A DNA stretch of 47,763 nt from Rhodocyclaceae bacterium (GCA_026646875.1 JAPKHL010000029.1:1-47763); one strand, 5' to 3'; positions 13,115 to 23,668 are shown, counted from the first letter of the stretch. The notes: generated by a model not told the origin, from the sequence alone. Made by a program: numbers and translations.

Positions 13115-13142
13115 AAAAGGCCTCGCGTAATTGCGAGGCCTT
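13115..13142 (-). terminator. terminator downstream of tRNA-Asn
   Basis: A 10-bp perfect stem, AAGGCCTCGC (13117-13126) with GCGAGGCCTT (13133-13142), and a 6-nt loop. On the minus strand it is followed by TTTTGCTTTT. It lies 9 nt past the tRNA 3' end, and fits tRNA transcript termination. Confidence 0.85.
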
Positions 13143-13151
13143 GAGATATCT

Positions 13152-13227
13152 TGGCTCCCCGACCTGGGCTCGAACCAGGGACCTACGGATTAACAGTCCG
13201 GCGCTCTACCGACTGAGCTATCGGGGA
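13152..13227 (-). tRNA. tRNA-Asn (anticodon GTT)
   Basis: A 76-nt cloverleaf read on the minus strand. The acceptor stem is TCCCCGA with TCGGGGA, discriminator G and an encoded CCA. The D arm holds AGCTCAGTCGGTAGAGC. The anticodon loop is CTGTTAA with anticodon GTT. The T arm has GGTTCGAGCC. It is the only tRNA seen in the window, and its own terminator follows. Confidence 0.97.
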
Positions 13228-13308
13228 ATAGAAGAGCGCGAATGATAGACAGCCGATCGTTTTTCGTCAACATTCCACACGCGAAGCCGTCATTACCTGC
13301 CGATATTC

Positions 13309-15180
13309 ATGGATTCCAAACTCATCTACGAAAAAACGCCCGCCGGCGAAGAGGCAATGCGGCAGCGGACCCGGGTCGTTCAGCGCAATCTGCGCATGGT
13401 GCTGATCCTTGTCGATGGAAAGACACCGGTCGCCGAACTCTGCGAAAAAACCGGTAATCCCCTGATGACCGAATGCGCTCTCGGCGAACTCGAGCAAGGG
13501 GGCTTCATCGTTCCTCTTTCGGCCGAGGCGGCATCGCGCCTGAAGGAAAGCAGGAAGGGCGCGCAGGAAGCCAAGGAGGCGGATGTCGAGCATTTCACGC
13601 ATTTTTCCGAGTTTTCGACCTTCGGTGACAAGCACGGTGGCGAGTCGTCGCAGCCCACGAATTCCCCTCCATCGAGCATTCCTCCCCGCACGGCCTTCGT
13701 TCCCGGGCAGTTGCCTGCCATCGAGGGATTGTCGGTGGCGCCGGACGAAATGCTGGACAAGGCCGATCTGCGCGCCGTTCAGGGCGAGAAGGAGGGGCTG
13801 GGAAGCACGCTGGGAAAAAGCGTTCGCGCGATCCTGCAACCCGGAACCGGAGGCGCCGGCGGTCGCGAACGGATCGAGCCGATCCGCCGCGGGCCGCGGC
13901 CGACACCGACAGCCTGGTCGTTGAAACTGCTCTACGCCGTGGTTCTGGGGGCGGCGCTGCTGGTCGTCGTGGCCCTGTTTTTCCCGTACCAGCGCTATCT
14001 CCCGGAAGTCCAGGCTTCGCTTGCCCGAACGCTCGGCCAGCCGGTGAGCGTGCGCGCGATGCGGGTCGGCTTTCATCCCGTTCCGGGGCTTTTCCTTGAT
14101 GATGTGAGGATTGGTTCCGCCGGGGGGGCGCCGATAGAAATCGGCGAATTGCGCCTGCAACCGCTGCTGGCCACCCTCCTTTCCGAACAGATCGTTTTCC
14201 ACCGGGTCGATGCTAGCCGGGTCCGGCTGCCAGCCGAGGCGCTGCACGGGTTGCCGCGGATGTTCGTCCGCCAGGGTGGCACAAATGCCCTGGTCGGGCT
14301 GCGCCAGCTCCTGCTCGAGAATCTGACGCTTACGCTGCATGGCGTTCACTTGGGCGAACTGGCCGGCGAGGTTGTGCTCGGGCCGCAGGAGAGCTTTCAG
14401 GGTTTGTTTCTCCAGTCCGCCGAGCGCAACCTGCGTCTCGAGGCCAGGCCCGACGACGGTGGCATCCGGGTGGATATTCAAGGAAGCGGAATCCGGATCC
14501 TGCCTTCACCCGCGCCACAACTCGATTCACTGCTGCTGACGGGAAAGCTGGTCGACTCGGTTATGAATGCCGATAGCATTGAAATTCGTTTGCTGGACGG
14601 AGTGGTGCGCGGGCGGGCACAGCTGACCGGTGCTCAGGCAGAAGCCAGGCCGGGCAGTGAATCGGGAAAGGGGGCGATTGCGTTTGCCGGTACTCTTGAA
14701 TATGAGCGGATCAGCCTGAAGCGCTTGGGCGAGGCTCTTGCCCTGGGCTGGCAGGTCGAAGGAGAGCTGGCCGGGGGCCTGGAATTCTCGGCCAAGGCGG
14801 AGGCCTGGCAGGGCCTGCTGCGCGCCTTGCAGGGACGGGGCGATTTCGTTGCCCGCCGGGGTACCCTCGGCGGGCTCGATTTGGCGGAAGCCGTGCGTCT
14901 TGCCGGAAGCGGTCCGGCGCGTGGCGGCGAAACACGCTTCGAACAACTGTCCGGCACATTGCGCGTCACGCCTGACGCTGTCCGTCTTGGCGGGCTGTCG
15001 CTGGGTTCAGGACTGATGCATGCCACGGGCACACTGGCATTCGGCCGGGGGGCGGAGGCAGAGAGGCCGCTGGGCGGGACGCTCGAGGTGCAGATGCGCG
15101 GTTCGGTGAACCAATTGCGCATGCCGGCGATGGTGGGGGGAACCCTGCGGACGCCCGAGGTGCTGGCCGGGCGACGCTGA
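13309..15180 (+). CDS. winged-helix-like N-terminus, membrane helix and AsmA-like periplasmic domain
   Basis: A 623-residue protein. Residues about 10-75 look like a compact helix-turn-helix with a wing: a long helix (EEAMRQRTRVVQRNLRM), VLILVDGKTPVAELCEKTGN, then TECALGELEQGGFIVPL. A low-complexity, charged and Ser/Pro-rich linker follows (about 80-200). One membrane helix lies near 207-226 (LYAVVLGAALLVVVALFF). The rest (227-623) has AsmA-like repeats, such as GQPVSVRAMRVGFHPVPGLFLDDVRIG. So a DNA- or protein-binding module is predicted inside the cell and a lipid-transfer-like module outside. Function is unknown. It is monocistronic, between tRNA-Asn and the convergent aminotransferase. 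No clear ribosome binding site is seen. Confidence 0.75.
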   Translation: MDSKLIYEKTPAGEEAMRQRTRVVQRNLRMVLILVDGKTPVAELCEKTGNPLMTECALGELEQGGFIVPLSAEAASRLKESRKGAQEAKEADVEHFTHFSEFSTFGDKHGGESSQPTNSPPSSIPPRTAFVPGQLPAIEGLSVAPDEMLDKADLRAVQGEKEGLGSTLGKSVRAILQPGTGGAGGRERIEPIRRGPRPTPTAWSLKLLYAVVLGAALLVVVALFFPYQRYLPEVQASLARTLGQPVSVRAMRVGFHPVPGLFLDDVRIGSAGGAPIEIGELRLQPLLATLLSEQIVFHRVDASRVRLPAEALHGLPRMFVRQGGTNALVGLRQLLLENLTLTLHGVHLGELAGEVVLGPQESFQGLFLQSAERNLRLEARPDDGGIRVDIQGSGIRILPSPAPQLDSLLLTGKLVDSVMNADSIEIRLLDGVVRGRAQLTGAQAEARPGSESGKGAIAFAGTLEYERISLKRLGEALALGWQVEGELAGGLEFSAKAEAWQGLLRALQGRGDFVARRGTLGGLDLAEAVRLAGSGPARGGETRFEQLSGTLRVTPDAVRLGGLSLGSGLMHATGTLAFGRGAEAERPLGGTLEVQMRGSVNQLRMPAMVGGTLRTPEVLAGRR

Positions 15181-15210
15181 GCGGGCGGGGGGCGAACGAG
15201 AGCCTGATAC

Positions 15211-15245
15211 AAACAAAAACGACGCCGGATGATTCCGGCGTCGTT
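15211..15245 (-). terminator. terminator of the aminotransferase gene
   Basis: A 12-bp perfect stem, AACGACGCCGGA (15218-15229) with TCCGGCGTCGTT (15234-15245), and a 4-nt loop. On the minus strand it is followed by TTTTTGTTTG. It may also stop transcripts of the plus-strand AsmA-like gene, but the T run on that side is poor. Confidence 0.85.
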
Positions 15246-15267
15246 CTTGGCGGTGTTTGCCAGGGGT

Positions 15268-16470
15268 TTAGAGAACCGCTGCGATGGCGTCCGCCACGTA
15301 GTCGATGTTCTTGGTGTTGAGCGCGGCCAGGCAGATGCGGCCGGTGCTGACCGCGTAGATGCCGAATTCGCTCTTCATGCGCTCGACCTGCTCGGCGGTG
15401 AGGCCGGTATAGGAGAACATGCCGCGCTGCTTGACGACGAAGGAGAAGTCCTGGGCAACGCCCTTGGCCTTCAGCTTGTCGACCAGGCTGACACGCATGG
15501 CCCGGATGCGCTCGCGCATGCCGGCCAGTTCGTCCTCCCACATCTGGCGCAGTTCGGGGTTCGAGAGCACCGCGGCGACCACCGCGCCGCCGTGGATCGG
15601 CGGGTTGGAATAATTGGTGCGGATGACGCGCTTGACCTGCGACAGCACACGGGCGGCTTCATCCTTGCCGGAAGTGACGACCGACAGGGCGCCGACGCGC
15701 TCGCCGTAGAGCGAGAAGGACTTGGAGAAAGAACTGGAGACGAAGAACTGCAGGCCGGACGCGGCGAACAGGTTGAGCGCCAGCGCATCCTCGGCGATGC
15801 CGTCGGCGAAGCCCTGGTAGGCCATGTCGATGAACGGGATCAGGCCGCGGGCACGGATCGCATCGATGGTTTCACGCCATTGCGCTTCCGTCAGGTCGGC
15901 GCCGGTGGGGTTGTGGCAGCAGGCGTGCAGGACGATGATCGAGCCGGCCGGCAGCGCGTTCAGCTTGGCCTTCATGCCCTCAAAGTTCACGCCGCGCGTG
16001 GCTGCGTCATAGTACGGATAGACGTCGACCGGGAAGCCGGCCGATTCGAACAGAGCGCGGTGGTTCTCCCAGCTCGGATCGCTGATGTAAACAGTGGCGC
16101 CGGGCAGCAGGCGCTTCAGGAAATCGGCGCCGACCTTCAGCGCGCCGGTGCCGCCGAGTGCCTCGACGGTGACCACGCGGCCCTCGGCCAGCAGGGGCGA
16201 TTCCTTTCCGAAGAGCAGGGTCTGCACCGCCTGGTTGTAGGCACCGAGACCCTCGATCGGCTGGTAACCGCGCGGCGGCATGGTTTCGAGGCGGGCCTTC
16301 TCGGCGATCTTGACGGCGCCGAGCAGCGGAATCTTGCCGTTGTCATCGAAATACACGCCCACGCCAAGGTTGACCTTGGTCGTGCGGGTGTCGGCGTTGA
16401 ACGCTTCGTTCAGGCCGAGGATCGGATCGCGTGGAGCCATCTCCACTGCTGCGAAGATCGAGGAAGTCAT
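15268..16470 (-). CDS. aspartate/aromatic amino acid aminotransferase (class I)
   Basis: A 400-residue PLP enzyme of the AspC/TyrB type, moving amino groups between aspartate, tyrosine or phenylalanine and 2-oxoglutarate. The start is the ATG at 16470 with CTGGAG just upstream; the GTG two codons earlier overlaps that site. The Schiff-base lysine is K250 in SSSFSKSFSLYGERVG; other marks are HNPTG (residues around 189-193), DMAYQGF and the RTNYSNPP block. The YxR-type substrate arginine near the C-terminus (STGRICLA) is present. AspC and TyrB cannot be told apart by eye, so no symbol is given. It is divergent from uvrB and has its own terminator. Confidence 0.93.
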   Translation of the reverse strand: MTSSIFAAVEMAPRDPILGLNEAFNADTRTTKVNLGVGVYFDDNGKIPLLGAVKIAEKARLETMPPRGYQPIEGLGAYNQAVQTLLFGKESPLLAEGRVVTVEALGGTGALKVGADFLKRLLPGATVYISDPSWENHRALFESAGFPVDVYPYYDAATRGVNFEGMKAKLNALPAGSIIVLHACCHNPTGADLTEAQWRETIDAIRARGLIPFIDMAYQGFADGIAEDALALNLFAASGLQFFVSSSFSKSFSLYGERVGALSVVTSGKDEAARVLSQVKRVIRTNYSNPPIHGGAVVAAVLSNPELRQMWEDELAGMRERIRAMRVSLVDKLKAKGVAQDFSFVVKQRGMFSYTGLTAEQVERMKSEFGIYAVSTGRICLAALNTKNIDYVADAIAAVL

Positions 16471-16516
16471 GGGCACTCCAGAAATTGCCAGTCGATGCGG
16501 CGCTCAATGGCCGCGA

Positions 16517-16522
16517 GTTATA
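16517..16522 (-). promoter_or_regulatory. candidate -10 of the aminotransferase gene
   Basis: TATAAC on the minus strand, about 47 nt before the ATG. The -35 region is poor (TTTCGC at 16 bp). The 149-bp gap to uvrB must hold promoters for both genes; I see no LexA box in it. Confidence 0.3.
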
Positions 16523-16619
16523 CGAAGCTTGCGAAACTGCGAAATAATGCGAACCTTACTGCCATCGGACGGGTCCGCGCGACGGACAGCCCGATACTGA
16601 AACAGCCGAGAATTCTATC

Positions 16620-18701
<2,082 letters not shown>

Positions 18702-18841
18702 CGAAGGCTTGCGGCTAGGACTTTTGGCAAGCTTCCGGTTCGGCCTTCGAGCGGGTAATATCGGTCCATCGAGAGGACTGGCAGGCACCGCCGTGGCGCG
18801 GCGCACACGGCAGCCGGCAGATCGGGATTACCGGAACGCAA

Positions 18842-19369
18842 ATGATCAAGGTCTTGTTTGTATGCATGGGCAATATTTGCCGTTCGCCCACCGCTGAGGG
18901 GGTGTTCCGGCATTTCCTTCGCCTTGCGCATCTCGAGGGTCGGGTTGAGGTCGACTCTGCCGGCACGCACGGCTATCACGTCGGTGAGGCGCCGGATATC
19001 CGCACCCAGCGCGCAGCCGCCAGCCGTGGCTACGATCTCTCCAGCATGCGGGCGCGCAAGGTGGCGCCACAGGATCTCGACTATTTCGATCTGGTCCTGG
19101 CGATGGACCACAACAACCTGGAGGTCCTCAAGCGCATCTGCCCGCCCGAGAAATATGACCGGCTTGGGTTGTTCATGCGTTATGCGCGCAATTTCGACGA
19201 CGACGAGGTGCCTGATCCCTACTACGGCCTGGGTCATGGTTTCGACCTTGTCCTCGACATGGTCGAGGATGCCTCGCGCGGCCTGCTCGACAACATCGTC
19301 CAGCGCCTCGATCCGCCGCCGGAAAAAACACCGGGCAGTGCGCCGCCACGGGTCAGCCTGAAAACCTGA
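18842..19369 (+). CDS. low-molecular-weight protein tyrosine phosphatase
   Basis: A 175-residue phosphatase. The CX5R active-site loop is C8-MGNIC-R14-S at the N-terminus (VCMGNICRSP), and the general acid lies in DPYYG. It removes phosphate from phosphotyrosine by a cysteinyl intermediate. The last 20 residues (PPEKTPGSAPPR) are a disordered tail. Nothing in the surroundings gives a substrate; there is no tyrosine kinase or exopolysaccharide cluster nearby, so a role in capsule export, as for Wzb, is not supported. A weak GGAACG sits before the ATG. It converges on rne across a long hairpin. Confidence 0.92.
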   Translation: MIKVLFVCMGNICRSPTAEGVFRHFLRLAHLEGRVEVDSAGTHGYHVGEAPDIRTQRAAASRGYDLSSMRARKVAPQDLDYFDLVLAMDHNNLEVLKRICPPEKYDRLGLFMRYARNFDDDEVPDPYYGLGHGFDLVLDMVEDASRGLLDNIVQRLDPPPEKTPGSAPPRVSLKT

Positions 19370-19435
19370 AAAGCCGATTCGAAAAGCCGACTCCCCGATT
19401 CCGGCCGGTCGAATGGACGAGAAAAGGGGAGCACA

Positions 19436-19471
19436 AATAGCAACGGGGCGCCTGGGCGCCCCGTTGCTATT
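19436..19471. terminator. bidirectional terminator between the phosphatase gene and rne
   Basis: A near-perfect 36-nt inverted repeat: a 16-bp stem AATAGCAACGGGGCGC / GCGCCCCGTTGCTATT with a CTGG loop. The stem's AT-rich base pairs serve as A and T tracts for both directions, with TATTTGTG on the minus side. Confidence 0.85.
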
Positions 19472-19482
19472 GTCCGCCAGAC

Positions 19483-22281
19483 TTACTTGCGGGTTTCGAC
19501 CATGACCAGCGGTTCTTCGCTGACCGAGACCGCCACCGGGCGGGGGCGGCGCGGACGCGGCGCTTCCACCGGAAGCGGCTCGGGTTGCCAGGCCTTGGCC
19601 TTGTCGCTGCTGGTTTCGACCATCACGAGGCCGCTGTCTTCCAGCGACTTGTCCAGGTCGACATCGGCTGCGGCGGCCCGGGGTGCCGGAGCGGTTGCGA
19701 TGGCCGCCGGGAGATCGGCGTCCAGCTGCGGCTCGGGTTGAGCAACCTCGGGTAGGGGGGCTGCCGGCGGGAGTTCCGCAACAGGCGCGATGGTGGAAAC
19801 GGGTTCATTGGCCGCTTCGCCGGCTGCTTCGCTGGCCGTAGGCCCGGGGGCTGCGGCGGATTCCGCACGCTCCACAGCCGTCACCGTCGTGGACGGGGTT
19901 TCCATCGCAACCGACACGGGTTCGGCGTCGGCCGCAGTCGCCTGCGATGCCTCAACCGGAACGATCTCGCCAGCCTCGGGGGCGGGCGTGACGACGGGCT
20001 GCGTTTCCACCTGTGGGATTTCGGTGGAAGCCGCAGGTTGCGCGCCCTGGGCGTTTTCCTGCGCCGCACCATCGGGGGCCATGGCTTCGGAGCCGGCTGC
20101 AAGCGGGGTCTCCGCACCCTTCTCCGTGCGTTCACCACGTTCCCGACGGCCGCCACGACGACCGCGGCGACGCGCGCCGCCATTTCCGTCTTCACCCGGC
20201 GTTTGCTCCGGAGCCGCCGGGGCCGTTTCGTTCACGGCTACTGCTGAGGGAAGGTCGATGCGGGTATCGGCCTCGGGAGCGACGCCGGCTGCGGGAGCCG
20301 CTTCTTTGCGCTCCTGTCGATCTCCTCGTTGACGACGGCCTTCGCGCGGCTCTCGCGGTTCACGGGACTTCTGCCCTTCCTCGCGAGGGGCGCGCGGCTC
20401 GCGCGGTTCCTTCGGTTCGCGGGGAGTGCGTGCTTCGCGGGGTTCCTTGCCATCGCGTTCTTCATCGCGACGGTTGCCGCGCGTGCCCCGACGGTTTTCC
20501 CGCTGTCCCTCGCGCGGACTGCCGGTACGCGGCTTCTTCTCCGGCTCGGCGACCGGTTCCGGCTTGCGGTTGCCGCGGAACCAGGAAAAGATCTTGGCGA
20601 TGATGCCTTCGTCCGCCGGAGGCGCTGGCGGGACCTCGCTCTTCGGCCGTTCAGCGACGATCGGGGCCGGTTGTGCCGGGGTGATATTGCGAATTGCCGC
20701 TTCCTGGCGCGGTGCCCGGGCTTCCGCGGCGCCCGAGGGCAGCTTGGGCGCTTCTTCAGCCGGCTGGTCGACCATCTTGTAAGAGGGCTGGCGCAGGTCT
20801 TCCTGGTTGAGATCGTCATGCCGCAGACGGACGATGCTGTGCGCCGGCGTTTCCAGGTGGATGTTCGGAATCAGCAGGATGCCGACCTTGTGGCGCAGTT
20901 CGATGGCCTGGATGTCGGCACGCTTCTCGTTGAGCAGGAAGGTGGCGACGTCCACCGGAACCTGCGTATGAACGGCGGCCGTGTTGTCCTTCATGGCCTC
21001 CTCTTCGAGGATGCGCAGGATATGCAGGGCGGCCGATTCGGCGCTGCGGATGTGGCCGGTGCCGGTGCAGCGGGGGCAGGGGATGTAGCTGGTTTCGGCC
21101 AGCGCCGGGCGCAGCCGCTGGCGCGACAGTTCCATCAGGCCGAAACGGCTGATCTTGCCGGTCTGCACGCGGGCACGATCGAAGCGCAGGGCGTCGCGCA
21201 GGCGGGTTTCCACCTCGCGCTGGTTGCGCTGGCTTTCCATGTCGATGAAGTCGATGACGATGAGGCCACCGAGGTCGCGCAAACGCAACTGGCGGGCCAC
21301 TTCCTCGGCCGCTTCGAGGTTGGTCTTGAACGCCGTTTCCTCGATGTCCGAACCGCGCGTGGCGCGGCCGGAGTTGACGTCCACCGAAACCAGCGCTTCG
21401 GTATGGTCGATGACGATGGCGCCGCCCGAGGGCAGGTTGACCTGTCGCGAGTAGGCCGATTCGATCTGGTGCTCGATCTGGAAGCGGGAGAACAGCGGCA
21501 CGTCGTCACGATAGCGCTTGACGCGGTTGACGTTGCCGGGCATCACGTGCGCCATGAACTGCTGAGCCTGCTCGAACACGTCGTCGGTATCGATCAGGAT
21601 TTCGCCGATGTCCGGCTGGAAGTAATCGCGGATGGCGCGGATCACGAGGCTGCCTTCCTGGTAGATCAGGAAGGCGCCCTTCTGCTGACTGGCGGCGTTG
21701 TCGATCGCCTTCCAGAGCTGCATCAGGTAATTGAGATCCCACTGCAGTTCCTCGGCGCTGCGCCCGATGGCCGCGGTACGGGCGATCAGGCTCATGCCCT
21801 GCGGTACCTGCAACTGATCCATGATGTCGCGCAGCTCGGCGCGCTCGTCGCCCTCGACCCGGCGGGAAACGCCGCCACCACGCGGGTTGTTGGGCATCAG
21901 CACGAGGTAACGGCCGGCCAGGCTGACGAAGGTGGTGAGGGCGGCGCCCTTGTTGCCACGCTCGTCCTTGTCGACCTGGACGATCAGTTCCTGGCCTTCG
22001 CGCAGGGCTTCCTTGATGGTTGCCCGATTGGCCTCGACGCCGGGCTGGAAATAGGCGCGGGAGACTTCCTTGAAGGGAAGGAAGCCGTGCCTGTCGGCGC
22101 CGTAGTCGATGAAGGCGGCCTCCAGGCTGGGTTCGATGCGGGTGATGACACCCTTGTAAATGTTGCTTTTTCTTTGTTCCTTGGCGGCCGATTCGATGTC
22201 GAGATCGATCAGTTTCTGACCATCGACAATCGCGACACGGAGTTCCTCGGCCTGTGTCGCATTGAAGAGCATGCGTTTCAT
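19483..22281 (-). CDS. rne: ribonuclease E
   Basis: A 932-residue endoribonuclease that starts mRNA decay and matures rRNA and tRNA precursors. The start at 22281 gives the family's MKRMLFNATQAEELRVA. The catalytic aspartates are D301 (VDVNSG) and D344 (VIDFIDM), and the Zn-link is C402-P-R-C405. An S1 domain lies near 35-120. After about residue 520 the protein is disordered: a likely membrane-targeting amphipathic helix (GIIAKIFSWFRG), an Arg-rich RNA-binding stretch, an acidic Ala/Pro/Glu-rich region, and two copies of LVMVET near and at the C-terminus. It should assemble the degradosome at the inner membrane. It is divergent from rluC. Confidence 0.97.
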   Translation of the reverse strand: MKRMLFNATQAEELRVAIVDGQKLIDLDIESAAKEQRKSNIYKGVITRIEPSLEAAFIDYGADRHGFLPFKEVSRAYFQPGVEANRATIKEALREGQELIVQVDKDERGNKGAALTTFVSLAGRYLVLMPNNPRGGGVSRRVEGDERAELRDIMDQLQVPQGMSLIARTAAIGRSAEELQWDLNYLMQLWKAIDNAASQQKGAFLIYQEGSLVIRAIRDYFQPDIGEILIDTDDVFEQAQQFMAHVMPGNVNRVKRYRDDVPLFSRFQIEHQIESAYSRQVNLPSGGAIVIDHTEALVSVDVNSGRATRGSDIEETAFKTNLEAAEEVARQLRLRDLGGLIVIDFIDMESQRNQREVETRLRDALRFDRARVQTGKISRFGLMELSRQRLRPALAETSYIPCPRCTGTGHIRSAESAALHILRILEEEAMKDNTAAVHTQVPVDVATFLLNEKRADIQAIELRHKVGILLIPNIHLETPAHSIVRLRHDDLNQEDLRQPSYKMVDQPAEEAPKLPSGAAEARAPRQEAAIRNITPAQPAPIVAERPKSEVPPAPPADEGIIAKIFSWFRGNRKPEPVAEPEKKPRTGSPREGQRENRRGTRGNRRDEERDGKEPREARTPREPKEPREPRAPREEGQKSREPREPREGRRQRGDRQERKEAAPAAGVAPEADTRIDLPSAVAVNETAPAAPEQTPGEDGNGGARRRGRRGGRRERGERTEKGAETPLAAGSEAMAPDGAAQENAQGAQPAASTEIPQVETQPVVTPAPEAGEIVPVEASQATAADAEPVSVAMETPSTTVTAVERAESAAAPGPTASEAAGEAANEPVSTIAPVAELPPAAPLPEVAQPEPQLDADLPAAIATAPAPRAAAADVDLDKSLEDSGLVMVETSSDKAKAWQPEPLPVEAPRPRRPRPVAVSVSEEPLVMVETRK
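19486..19632 (-). repeat. duplicated LVMVET motif in the RNase E tail
   Basis: The peptide LVMVET occurs at 19600-19632 (as GLVMVETSSDK) and again at 19486-19509 (as LVMVETRK, the last eight residues). The copies are about 35 residues apart in an otherwise disordered tail. They look like short linear protein-binding motifs. Confidence 0.6.
20330..20460 (-). repeat. Arg-Glu-Pro repeat region in RNase E
   Basis: A run of imperfect PREPRE-like units (TPREPKEPREPRAPRE, then SREPREPREGRRQRGDRQ), encoded by imperfect GC-rich repeats. It fits the arginine-rich RNA-binding region of RNase E tails. Confidence 0.6.
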
Positions 22282-22672
22282 TAATGGGCTCCCGCGCGCA
22301 TTGCAGTGGGGGAGCGCCTTGCGCAGGCAGCGACGGATTAGTTGGGGGTGGGACGCTTCATGGGCTTTCCGGAACGGCAACTAATGAGGATGTCTCGCTG
22401 GGAATCTTCTTCTTCGAACCCTGTTTGCCAGTGTTCGGGAATCTGCTTGGGGCGGCTCGCACGTGCCAGGCGCGCGCAAATCAAGTAGTATCGCTACTTT
22501 TGGTGAGCGTACTTAACCAGGTGATTTGCGTTGGATGATCTTGCGCAGGTTGGCGCAAGCGAGGCGGCTGATGCCTGCCGGAAAGTGCGTCGCAACTGTC
22601 TAGTGACAATCGGCGCCGCTCGACGGTCTCACGGGTCAGCGCCTCTTTCAAGCCGAGACGCAAATCGGGTTC
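22282..22672 (-). promoter_or_regulatory. rne 5' leader, about 385 nt
   Basis: This gene-free stretch between rne and rluC would be the rne leader if the promoter at 22673-22701 is used. It holds two clear hairpins: CTTGCGC (22540-22546) with GCGCAAG (22553-22559), loop 6 nt; and AAGTAG (22483-22488) with CTACTT (22494-22499), loop 5 nt. In Escherichia coli the rne leader of similar length contains stem-loops through which RNase E limits its own mRNA. The same control here is inferred from size and position. Confidence 0.55.
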
Positions 22673-22701
22673 AGTATATTCAAAATGGCCGAAGTTAGCA
22701 A
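22673..22701 (-). promoter_or_regulatory. rne promoter inside the 5' end of rluC
   Basis: On the minus strand, TTGCTA (22696-22701), a 17-bp spacer and TATACT (22673-22678). Transcription would begin near 22666. The -35 lies within the first codons of rluC, so RNA polymerase at this site would collide with rluC transcription. Confidence 0.65.
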
Positions 22702-23668
22702 AAGTTCAGTGACCCAGGCCATTGTCGGCGAGGATGAGCAGGGGCAGCGGCTCGACAATTTCCTGCTGCGAGTCTGCAAGGGTGTTCCAAAAAGCCACGT
22801 CTATCGCATCCTTCGGAGCGGCGAAGTGCGGGTCAACAGCAGGCGCTGCGAGGCCTCCTACCGCTTGCAGCTGGGGGATGTCCTGCGCATTCCGCCGGTG
22901 CGCACGGCGCAGAAGGTGGAGGAGGTGGTCGCCGGCGCGGAATTCAGGGCGGAATTACCGGTTCTCTTCGAGGACGATGCCCTGCTGGTGATCGACAAGC
23001 CGGCGGGAATTGCCGTGCATGGCGGTAGCGGGGTCAGCTTTGGCGTGATCGAGGCGCTGCGGCGGCAGCGGCCCCAGGCGCGCTTCCTGGAGCTGGCGCA
23101 TCGCCTCGACCGCGAAACTTCCGGAATCCTGCTGGTCGGCAAGAAGCGCTCCGCGCTGGTGGCGCTGCACGACATGTTTCGCGAAGGCGGCAGCGGGCGC
23201 GGCGCCGACAAGCGCTATCTGGTTCTGGTCAGTGGCCGCTGGATGGATCCGCTGCGCAATGTCCGCCTGCCCCTGCACAAATACCTGCTGGATTCCGGTG
23301 AGCGGCGGGTACGCGTGGCGGACGAGGGCAAGCCGTCGCATACGGTCTTCCGTCTGCTGGCTCGCTGGGAACGTTTCAGCCTTCTGGAAGCCGAACTGAA
23401 AACCGGGCGCACCCATCAGATCCGTGTTCATCTGTCGCACCTCGGCTTCCCGATCGCCGGGGACGAAAAATACGGTGATTTTTCCCTGAACAAGGATCTG
23501 GCGCGCATGGGACTCAAGCGGATGTTCCTGCACGCCTGGAAAATGCGCCTCCCCCATCCGCTCGACGGTCATGCGCTGGCGCTCGAGGCACCTTTGCCGG
23601 AGGCCTTGCGCTGCTTCCTGCGGCAACTCGGTACACGCGAAAAACAGGATTATGGCGAAACGTTTTGA
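22685..23668 (+). CDS. rluC: 23S rRNA pseudouridine synthase RluC
   Basis: A 327-residue enzyme of the RluA/RluC/RluD family. An S4 RNA-binding domain occupies about residues 15-75 (RLDNFLLRVCKGVPKSHVYRI), then the catalytic domain with LLVIDKPAGIAVHGG and the active-site aspartate D142 in HRLDRETSG. The C-terminal part has GRTHQIRVHL. RluC modifies U955, U2504 and U2580 of E. coli 23S rRNA; the divergent pairing with rne supports RluC over RluD. No Shine-Dalgarno is seen before the ATG. It begins a packed run of four genes; its end overlaps the HAD gene by 17 nt. Confidence 0.92.
   Translation: MAEVSKSSVTQAIVGEDEQGQRLDNFLLRVCKGVPKSHVYRILRSGEVRVNSRRCEASYRLQLGDVLRIPPVRTAQKVEEVVAGAEFRAELPVLFEDDALLVIDKPAGIAVHGGSGVSFGVIEALRRQRPQARFLELAHRLDRETSGILLVGKKRSALVALHDMFREGGSGRGADKRYLVLVSGRWMDPLRNVRLPLHKYLLDSGERRVRVADEGKPSHTVFRLLARWERFSLLEAELKTGRTHQIRVHLSHLGFPIAGDEKYGDFSLNKDLARMGLKRMFLHAWKMRLPHPLDGHALALEAPLPEALRCFLRQLGTREKQDYGETF

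Noticed and set aside
12894-13151. A molybdenum-cofactor riboswitch upstream of moaA, or a small RNA in this gap
   Set aside because: The likely moaA leader is only about 35 nt, and a TAGAAT at 13028-13033 has no -35 and no plus-strand terminator to define an RNA.
16471-16619. A LexA (SOS) box before uvrB
   Set aside because: The nearest match, TACTGAAACAG, has CTG-N3-CAG spacing in place of CTGT-N8-ACAG.
20329-22284. A 651-codon open frame on the plus strand opposite rne
   Set aside because: It mirrors the rne coding strand, shows no recognisable domain and starts without a ribosome binding site.
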